Origin: DAOTVS01 sp034436375
Lineage (GTDB): Bacteria > Chloroflexota > Anaerolineae > SpSt-313
Reading direction: 5' to 3'
Length of the DNA stretch: 14,310 nt
NCBI GenBank assembly: GCA_034436375.1
Contig: DAOTVS010000137.1
Coordinates: 1 to 14,310 of the forward strand
Both the position numbers and the translations under genes were made by a program. This document shows positions 7,117-11,733 of this stretch, in pieces. Position 1 is the first letter of the stretch; the number at the start of each line of letters is the position of its first letter. Below the pieces are notes generated by a model. The model was not told where the DNA came from, did no database searches, and saw only the letters and a program-made list of their open reading frames with translations.

Positions 7117-8081
7117 GCCCACCCTCGCCGCCGGAACCACCACACCATGCCCGCGGCGATGGTCGCCATCAGCAGCATGGTAACGGCAAAGCCATAGTGC
7201 GCCTGCAGCCCGGGCATGTGCACAAAGTTCATGCCAAAGATGCCGGCCACCAGGGAAAGGGGCATGAACACGGTTGTCACCAGAGTCAGGACCTTCATCA
7301 CTTCATTCATGCGGTTCGAGACGACGGTGAGATAGATCTCCAGGGCGCCCGCCACCAGGTCGCGCAGCGATTCGTTGATATCCACCACGCGCACCAGGTG
7401 ATCGTAGACGTCACGGAAGTAGAGGCGCGTCTTGGGACCCACCAGGTCCGAGTCGTCGCGGCTGAGGCGATAGACGACCTCGCGCTGGGGCACAACGGTG
7501 CGCCGCAGGTGCAGAGTGGCGCGCTTGATGTCGAGGATGGTGGAGAGGGTCTCCCGATCGGGCGCGGCGAGGATCTCATCCTCCAGTTCATCGATGGCGG
7601 CGTCGAGCCGGTCGAGCACGGGCATCAGGTCATCGACCAGAATGTCGATGGCCGCATGGGCCAGGCCGTCGGGGCCGCGCTGGATGTAGCGCTCGTCGCG
7701 CAGCACGCGCTCGCGCAGCACCTTGATCGAATGAATGGGCTCGTGGGTGTGAGTCACCACATAGTTGGGGCCCAAGAAAAGGTCCAGCTCGCGCGTCTCG
7801 AGCTCATAACCAGAGGCGCCGCAATCCAGCCCATGGGCTACCACATAGAGGTAGGCGCCATAGTCATCGAGCTTGGGGCGCTCCACATGGCCAAGGCAGT
7901 CCTCGATGGCCAGGGGGTGAAAGCCGAACACCGTGCTGAGGACGGCCGCTTCCTCGGCCGTTGGCGCCTCGAGGTCGACCCACAGCGTGCAGCCCGTATC
8001 GGCGAGGGCAGCCTGCAGGGCAGCGGGGGTAGACTCTACCGGGCAAGTGCCCAGGGCATTGCGGACAAGGGCTTGGATCAT
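7113..8081 (-). CDS. corA: CorA-family magnesium/divalent cation channel
   Basis: CorA proteins form homopentameric inner-membrane channels for Mg2+ (also Co2+ or Ni2+). This one has 322 residues, the usual length. It has a large acidic cytoplasmic domain including FHPLAIED (about 54-61), a long helix region with many Asp/Glu (about 150-200), the stalk-helix end SNRMNEVMKVLT, and two C-terminal membrane helices (about 262-283 and 295-316). The signature GMN is at 283-285, at the end of the first helix. The periplasmic loop after it reads MPGL where many homologues have MPEL, so the conserved loop Glu is missing. AGGGA six bases upstream of ATG supports the start. A hairpin separates it from the upstream gene, and its TGA overlaps the PAP2 start. 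Confidence 0.95.
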   Translation of the reverse strand: MIQALVRNALGTCPVESTPAALQAALADTGCTLWVDLEAPTAEEAAVLSTVFGFHPLAIEDCLGHVERPKLDDYGAYLYVVAHGLDCGASGYELETRELDLFLGPNYVVTHTHEPIHSIKVLRERVLRDERYIQRGPDGLAHAAIDILVDDLMPVLDRLDAAIDELEDEILAAPDRETLSTILDIKRATLHLRRTVVPQREVVYRLSRDDSDLVGPKTRLYFRDVYDHLVRVVDINESLRDLVAGALEIYLTVVSNRMNEVMKVLTLVTTVFMPLSLVAGIFGMNFVHMPGLQAHYGFAVTMLLMATIAAGMVWWFRRRGWA

Positions 8082-8116
8082 CGAGAGTCCCTACACATGC
8101 GATACAAGAGACTTCC

Positions 8117-8147
8117 AAAGCCTCCAAGACTTGGTCTTGAGGCCTTT
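8117..8147 (-). terminator. Hairpin between the Pro/Thr membrane protein gene and corA
   Basis: Starting in the TAA stop of the upstream gene, AAA, GCCT and CAAGAC pair with GTCTTG, AGGC and TTT around a CAA loop, with one bulged G on each side. The bases after it on the minus strand are not T-rich. It may be a weak terminator, an attenuator that lowers corA expression, or an RNA-stabilising stem. Confidence 0.45.
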
Positions 8148-8937
8148 AATGGGCAACGGTGACCTGGATAACGCAGGGTGGCGCAAAGTTGCCTGTCTTG
8201 TCCACCACCACCAGGCGCAACGAGTAAGAGCCGGCGGGAAGGCTATTCGTATCCCACACATCGAGCACGCCGTTCGTCACCGGGATACGGTGTACATCGC
8301 TGATGCTTGACCAGTTGGTGGGGTGATCGCCCAGGCCCAATTCGATCTTGTAGAACTGGAAATCGGGCACGCTGGCCGTGCCCAGCACGTCTACGCGACC
8401 CTGTACCCGGGCGCCCTGCGCTGGCGAACTGATCTGCACCCCGGGTGCGCAGGCGACGGGCGGCGGCAGGGTGGGCGTCGGGGCAGGCGTTTCCGTCTGC
8501 GCCGTATCGGTGATGACGATGGGCGTCAGAGTGGGCGTCGGCGTCTCCAGGACGATGGGGCGCGGGGTTGCATGGCGCGTCGGAATGGGCTCAGGCGTCC
8601 AATTATCTGTAACGGGCGGTGTTGGGGTAAAGACAAAGGCCACTTTGGGCATGAACTCGGGCGTCGGCGTCGGCTGGATCAGGCTGCCAAAGTCCAGTGA
8701 GGGTCCCAGGTAGAATTGTATGAAAAACAGGAGCCCCAGGCAACCCAACGTGGCCAAAGTGCCCAGGGCGGCGCGCCGAAGACGCCCGATGGCGCTCTCG
8801 CGTTCCAGGCTAAAGACGCTGGCTCGTAGATCTCGACCGGCGATGAACCATGCTCGCAAGTAGACGACCAGGATGATGGCGCCGATCAGGTACAGCCAGG
8901 TGACATAGGGAGCGAGGAGGCGCAGCAATGGCAACAC
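8146..8937 (-). CDS. Membrane-anchored protein with Pro/Thr linker and C-terminal Ig-like domain
   Basis: No specific function is recognised. The 263 residues divide into an N-terminal membrane part with helices at about 11-34 and 58-77, a low-complexity linker (about 88-162) rich in Pro and Thr with many PTPT/ETPTP-like steps, and a C-terminal domain (about 165-262) with the alternating pattern of an Ig-like beta sandwich (ISSPAQGARVQGRVDVLGTA, then LPAGSYSLRLVVVD). The only Cys residues of the C-terminal part, C163 and C255, bracket the domain and could form a disulphide if it lies outside the membrane. Such linker-plus-Ig proteins are common in Chloroflexota, where the domain probably touches the cell wall or other surface proteins. 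The start is GTG at 8937, with only a weak GGTGAG-like site upstream. It begins 9 bp after the DksA-like stop, so it is in the same operon. Confidence 0.82.
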   Translation of the reverse strand: MLPLLRLLAPYVTWLYLIGAIILVVYLRAWFIAGRDLRASVFSLERESAIGRLRRAALGTLATLGCLGLLFFIQFYLGPSLDFGSLIQPTPTPEFMPKVAFVFTPTPPVTDNWTPEPIPTRHATPRPIVLETPTPTLTPIVITDTAQTETPAPTPTLPPPVACAPGVQISSPAQGARVQGRVDVLGTASVPDFQFYKIELGLGDHPTNWSSISDVHRIPVTNGVLDVWDTNSLPAGSYSLRLVVVDKTGNFAPPCVIQVTVAH

Positions 8938-8946
8938 GGATTTATC

Positions 8947-9345
8947 TCACCCGTTGGCCGTATCGTGCCCTCGGTTGCTCCGCCGCCCGTGCCGTTCCGC
9001 CTGTTGCTGGCAACGGATGCACTGGGTAGCGTAGGGCAACGCCTCGAGACGTTCAGGGCTGATGGCTCCTCCACAAGTTTCGCAATGGCCATAACTTCCA
9101 TCCGCGATGCGCTTCAGCGCCTGGTCAATGAGCTCGAGTTTCTGGCGCTGATCCTCCAACAGCCACATTGCTCGCTCACGCAAGGCTGTAGAGACAGCCG
9201 CATCGGCCTCGTCGCTATCTCGCTCGTCTGGCGAAAGTGGGTTAGACGTCGCAGGGATAGCCTTGGAAAGCAGTTGCACTCGCTCAGCCAGCAGACGCTT
9301 GCGGATGCTATCAGTGTCGACCGATGGTTCCTGATGATCAGACAT
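8947..9345 (-). CDS. TraR/DksA-family zinc-finger protein
   Basis: DksA-family proteins insert a coiled coil into the RNA polymerase secondary channel and change initiation, in many bacteria together with ppGpp. This protein has 132 residues, slightly shorter than E. coli DksA. It has an N-terminal helix (about 10-30), a tip region with D45-x-x-D48-x-A50 matching the DxxDxA tip motif, a return helix (about 52-83), and a four-Cys zinc finger C88-x2-C91-x17-C109-x2-C112 with the family pattern CGGAISPERLEALPYATQC. The tail after 113 is short, basic and polar. An AGGAAG site lies about nine bases before the ATG. It is the first gene of the minus-strand unit that continues to PAP2, with a promoter about 150 bp upstream. 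It could instead be one of the short DksA-like proteins without ppGpp synergy; sequence alone does not decide. Confidence 0.9.
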   Translation of the reverse strand: MSDHQEPSVDTDSIRKRLLAERVQLLSKAIPATSNPLSPDERDSDEADAAVSTALRERAMWLLEDQRQKLELIDQALKRIADGSYGHCETCGGAISPERLEALPYATQCIRCQQQAERHGRRSNRGHDTANG

Positions 9346-9427
9346 GCTTTGACTTCCTGGTTGCCAGTGAGCACCACCTAGTGGAACAATAGATGGCCGC
9401 AGAATGGTTGCCCCTGGGGGTACGAAT

Positions 9428-9444
9428 AGAGCGACCTTCGCTCT
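9428..9444 (-). other. Hairpin in the leader of the DksA-like gene
   Basis: AGAGCGA (9428-9434) and TCGCTCT (9438-9444) form a perfect 7-bp stem with a 3-base loop. It lies midway in the predicted 147-base leader between the promoter and the ATG at 9345. Nothing else in 9346-9493 was recognised. Confidence 0.4.
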
Positions 9445-9499
9445 CGCGATGGCGCGGTGATCAGGTTGATATGTTCCCGCGCCTGCTCACAGTTTCTCT

Positions 9500-9528
9500 A
9501 TTGTACCTCAAGTATACCGAATGCGCAA
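9500..9528 (-). promoter_or_regulatory. Promoter of the DksA-like operon
   Basis: On the minus strand, -35 TTGCGC (9523-9528) and -10 TACAAT (9500-9505) have 17 bp between them. The expected start is near 9493. A second -10-like TATACT (9511-9516) lies inside the spacer but has no -35 at a good distance. The segment is AT-rich compared with its surroundings. Confidence 0.55.
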
Positions 9529-9543
9529 GTGAACCGACTCAAG

Positions 9544-9572
9544 TTGACAATATAATCAATCTCAACTAGAAT
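9544..9572 (+). promoter_or_regulatory. Consensus plus-strand promoter with dyad, no obvious gene after it
   Basis: A perfect -35 TTGACA (9544-9549), a 17-bp spacer and -10 TAGAAT (9567-9572) form the closest match to the sigma70 consensus in the window. An inverted repeat AGTTGA-N14-TCAACT (9542-9547 with 9562-9567) covers the -35 and the start of the -10, suggesting an operator. The expected start is at about 9579-9580. The next plus-strand gene begins more than 500 bp away and has its own promoter. Confidence 0.65.
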
Positions 9573-10020
9573 CTCTTTTGCTTAGCCCAACCGGCAGAGA
9601 GGTACAAGCGGCCATGGGGCCGGCTTTCAAGGTTGCCGGTTTGGCGGTTACCAAGAGCCTATTTGAAGAGCCACGCCTTCGTTCCTGGCGGGCGCCTGCT
9701 GACGGCAGGGCCTGGCACCATCATGGGCTGTTTTCGGTAGGCGCAAATGGGGGGTATGCCATGGTCAGGGCTCAAACCCGGGTCTCCCTATTGCAGGAAG
9801 CCGGTTCCGGCCGGCGCCGCTGTTAACGACAGGGTTGTGTACTTTTCCTCGCACTGCTTCTGCTTTAGCTCGTTTCAGTTGGTTGTCTGGGCCATCAAGC
9901 GCACCGTCTTCCACATTGACCTGTGAAGGGTCCTGCTGCCTGGGCATTGAAGCACTCCCCAAGCAGGCAATACTGGCATGCGGGCTCCGCTCTCCTATCT
10001 GGAGCACTCCCTGGATACGT
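9573..10020 (+). ncRNA. Structured gene-free region; candidate non-coding RNA or long leader
   Basis: About 450 bp between the plus-strand promoter at 9544-9572 and the S1 promoter contain no open frame that looks like a protein. Several stems are visible: AACCGGC (9589-9595) with GCCGGTT (9635-9641), enclosing AAGC+GGCC (9606-9613) paired with GGCC+GCTT (9618-9626) around an ATGG loop; CCTGC/GCAGG (9695-9709); GCCGG/CCGGC (9800-9815); TGCCTG/CAGGCA (9937-9942, 9964-9969); and GCTCC/GGAGC (9984-9988, 10001-10005). I did not find the conserved cores of RNase P RNA, SRP RNA, tmRNA or a T-box. A 6S-like RNA is not excluded. No clear 3' end is visible; a short T-run follows about 9842. The RNA call rests on promoter plus structure only. 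Confidence 0.35.
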
Positions 10021-10049
10021 TTGCGTTTTGCCTGCACATAAGCTATAAT
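10021..10049 (+). promoter_or_regulatory. Promoter of the S1 protein gene
   Basis: The -35 TTGCGT (10021-10026) and a perfect -10 TATAAT (10044-10049) are 17 bp apart. The expected start near 10056 gives a leader of about 36 bases that contains the ribosome binding site GAGGAG. Confidence 0.75.
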
Positions 10050-10091
10050 ACTACTAGGCAAGGCTACGACACTAGCCATTGAGGAGAGGGC

Positions 10092-11399
10092 ATGGAGGAC
10101 AATCGAACAGCACAGGACGTCTACGAAGGAGGAGGTGCGGTCCCGCAGGAGACGATCAGCAACACGGTGATCCTGGACACCACTGACACGGCCACGAACC
10201 CCATGGCCACACTTCTTGAGACCGAGTACGCCTACAAGACTGCGCAGCACGGAGACATCGTTTCTGGTGTCATCATGCAAATTTCGCCCACCGAGATCCT
10301 TATTGATGTAGGATCCAAATCCGAAGGTATCATTGCCGGGCGCGAGCTGGAGCGGATGGACCCGGAACTGCGCAAGAGCCTTGAGGTTGGGCAGGAAGTA
10401 CTGGCCTATGTGGTTCGTCCTGAGGACCAGGACGGCAATGTGGTGCTTTCCCTGACCCGCGCGCAGATGGAAACAGACTGGCGCAAGGCCGAGGAACTGT
10501 ACGCCGCGGAAGAGATCTTCGAGGCGCAGGTCGCCGGGCATAACAAGGGTGGGCTGATCGTCCGTATTGGACGTGTCCGGGGCTTTGTCCCGTCGTCTCA
10601 ACTCGTGAGCGTCCGTCGTCGCCGCAGTGACGAGGGCGAAGAGAGCGAAGAGGGCGAGGACAGCGAGCTGGCCAAGCTGGTCGGCAAGAATCTGCGGTTC
10701 AAGATTATCGAGCTTGATCGGCGCCGGAACCGGCTCATTCTCTCCGAGCGGGCAGCCGCACGCGAGTGGAGGCGGGAGCAGAAGGAAAAGCTCCTGAGTG
10801 AGCTGCAGGAAAACGAAGTGCGCACCGGCATTGTCAGCAGTCTCTGCGACTTTGGCGCCTTTGTTGACCTGGGCGGCGCTGACGGCCTGATCCATCTGTC
10901 AGAGCTTTCGTGGGGTCGGGTGACCCACCCACGCGAAGTGCTCAAGGTGGGAGATGAAGTGCAGGTTTACGTCCTGCACGTGGACCGCGAGCGCCGGCGC
11001 ATCGCTTTGAGCTTGAAGCGGTTGCAGCCGGAGCCCTGGAGCCAGATCGACGAACGCTATGAGATCGGGCAACTGGTTGAGGGCACTGTTACCAAGATCA
11101 CGAACTTTGGTGCTTTTGCACGGCTCGACGGTGATGTGGAAGGGCTGATCCACATCTCCGAGCTTTCCGAGCAGCGCATTGGTCATCCGCGTGAGGTGGT
11201 GCAGGAAGGCCAGACGCTCTCGCTGCGCGTCATCCGTATTGACAGTGCACGGAAGCGGATCGGCCTTAGCCTCCGCCGGGTGAATGACACGGCGATCGAG
11301 GACTATACCTGGGAGCCGGAAGGCCAAGAAAGCGGCGCTACGACTCTGGACGAAGCACCCTCTGAGGACGATTCATTCCCTCAGAGCACAGACGCCTGA
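10092..11399 (+). CDS. rpsA: Ribosomal protein S1-like, four S1 domains
   Basis: S1 proteins bind single-stranded mRNA on the 30S subunit and help initiation. This one has 435 residues and four OB-fold S1 repeats at about 53-123, 141-221, 242-311 and 327-397. Repeats 3 and 4 carry the strongest RNA-binding pattern (DFGAFVDL...GLIHLSELS and NFGAFARL...GLIHISELS). Repeat 1 has GSKSEGII and repeat 2 has RVRGFVPSSQL, which resemble the ribosome-contacting repeats of longer S1 proteins. Repeat 2 carries an insertion at about 174-196 made of four Arg followed by Glu/Asp/Ser-rich residues. The first 45 residues and the last 30 are low-complexity and acidic, probably disordered. E. coli S1 has six repeats; four-repeat forms are usual in several other phyla. 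GAGGAG upstream of ATG and the promoter at 10021-10049 support the start. The same layout could belong to a general S1 RNA-binding protein. Confidence 0.88.
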   Translation: MEDNRTAQDVYEGGGAVPQETISNTVILDTTDTATNPMATLLETEYAYKTAQHGDIVSGVIMQISPTEILIDVGSKSEGIIAGRELERMDPELRKSLEVGQEVLAYVVRPEDQDGNVVLSLTRAQMETDWRKAEELYAAEEIFEAQVAGHNKGGLIVRIGRVRGFVPSSQLVSVRRRRSDEGEESEEGEDSELAKLVGKNLRFKIIELDRRRNRLILSERAAAREWRREQKEKLLSELQENEVRTGIVSSLCDFGAFVDLGGADGLIHLSELSWGRVTHPREVLKVGDEVQVYVLHVDRERRRIALSLKRLQPEPWSQIDERYEIGQLVEGTVTKITNFGAFARLDGDVEGLIHISELSEQRIGHPREVVQEGQTLSLRVIRIDSARKRIGLSLRRVNDTAIEDYTWEPEGQESGATTLDEAPSEDDSFPQSTDA

Positions 11400-11468
11400 T
11401 TACACTCAACACTGCCGCCAGCCTCTCGAGCCTTGAACCGGGCTTCAGGGGGGCCAGGCGGCTCCCAG

Positions 11469-11514
11469 GCTAAACTGCGCTGCGTATCAACGCAACACGG
11501 GCAGCGCGGTTAGC
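11469..11514 (+). terminator. Long stem-loop after the S1 gene
   Basis: GCT+AACTGCGCTGC (11469-11483, one bulged A) pairs with GCAGCGCGGTT+AGC (11501-11514): 14 pairs including one G-U, closing a 17-base loop that can itself form TGCGT/ACGCA with the stem base. It lies 70 bp after the S1 stop. No T-run follows, so it may be a factor-assisted terminator or an mRNA-protecting stem. A weaker stem (CC-TGAA with TTCA-GG) lies before it at about 11430-11450. Confidence 0.45.
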
Positions 11515-11549
11515 TGGCGGGAGCGAAAACGACATTCCTCTCTACATCG

Positions 11550-11581
11550 GGGCCCCCTGGTCATCTTGCGTATGGGGGCCC
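11550..11581 (+). promoter_or_regulatory. GC-rich inverted repeat overlapping the clpC promoter
   Basis: GGGCCCCC (11550-11557) and GGGGGCCC (11574-11581) form a perfect 8-bp dyad with 16 bases between. The right arm lies in the spacer of the putative clpC promoter and the left arm lies upstream of its -35, an arrangement that fits an operator. As RNA it could also terminate S1 transcription, but no T-run follows. Confidence 0.45.
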
Positions 11582-11594
11582 TGGTGTATATAAG
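11566..11594 (+). promoter_or_regulatory. Putative clpC promoter
   Basis: The -35 TTGCGT (11566-11571) and -10 TATAAG (11589-11594) are 17 bp apart; the -35 is identical to that of the S1 gene. The expected start near 11601 gives a leader of about 130 bases. I found no CtsR heptad pair and no CIRCE element, the known clpC and chaperone operators of Firmicutes. Confidence 0.6.
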
Positions 11595-11644
11595 GAAGGT
11601 CACGAAATCTGCCTAGGAGTTTGTAAAGTTATGCGGTTCAATAT

Positions 11645-11714
11645 GGACACTGATGTCAGCCGTGTCCAGCCTATTTTCGCTCGGCGACCAGGCCTAGCCA
11701 GTCTAGTTTCGAGC
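11645..11714 (+). other. Dyad and imperfect direct repeat in the clpC leader
   Basis: A perfect dyad GGACAC-N11-GTGTCC spans 11645-11667. A 17-base segment at 11666-11682 recurs at 11698-11714 with 13 of 17 bases the same (core CCAG-CTA-TTTCG). These lie between the promoter and the ribosome binding site, so they could be regulator sites or RNA structure. The rest of the 334-bp S1-clpC gap (11400-11733) holds the two structures listed separately and no gene. Confidence 0.4.
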
Positions 11715-11733
11715 CTAGTGAGGAAGTCGGACA

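Noticed and set aside
7117..7143. Upstream GTG start for the PAP2 gene
   Set aside because: It would push 30 bases into corA; the ATG overlapping the corA stop as ATGA with a purine-rich site is a better start.
9765..9785. tRNA T-arm-like GGGTTTGAGCCC on the minus strand, and a D-arm-like stretch near 9583-9600
   Set aside because: Stems mismatch and no acceptor, anticodon arm or CCA end can be placed on either strand.
9578..9826. Short plus-strand open frame with a TTG start after the orphan promoter
   Set aside because: It has no ribosome binding site and its composition looks like translated structured RNA; RNA stems explain the sequence better.
9951..10011. Two AGCACTCCC copies (9951-9959, 10003-10011) resembling half of a CIRCE element
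   Set aside because: They are direct, 52 bp apart, with no inverted GAGTGCT partner, so not a CIRCE operator.
9765..10895. Minus-strand open frame across the S1 gene start and the gap before it
   Set aside because: It is antisense to conserved S1 repeats and has no recognisable domain, start signal or promoter.
11595..11625. GGTCACGAAATC after the clpC promoter as a possible CtsR site
   Set aside because: The second heptad of the CtsR tandem motif is missing and the first is imperfect.
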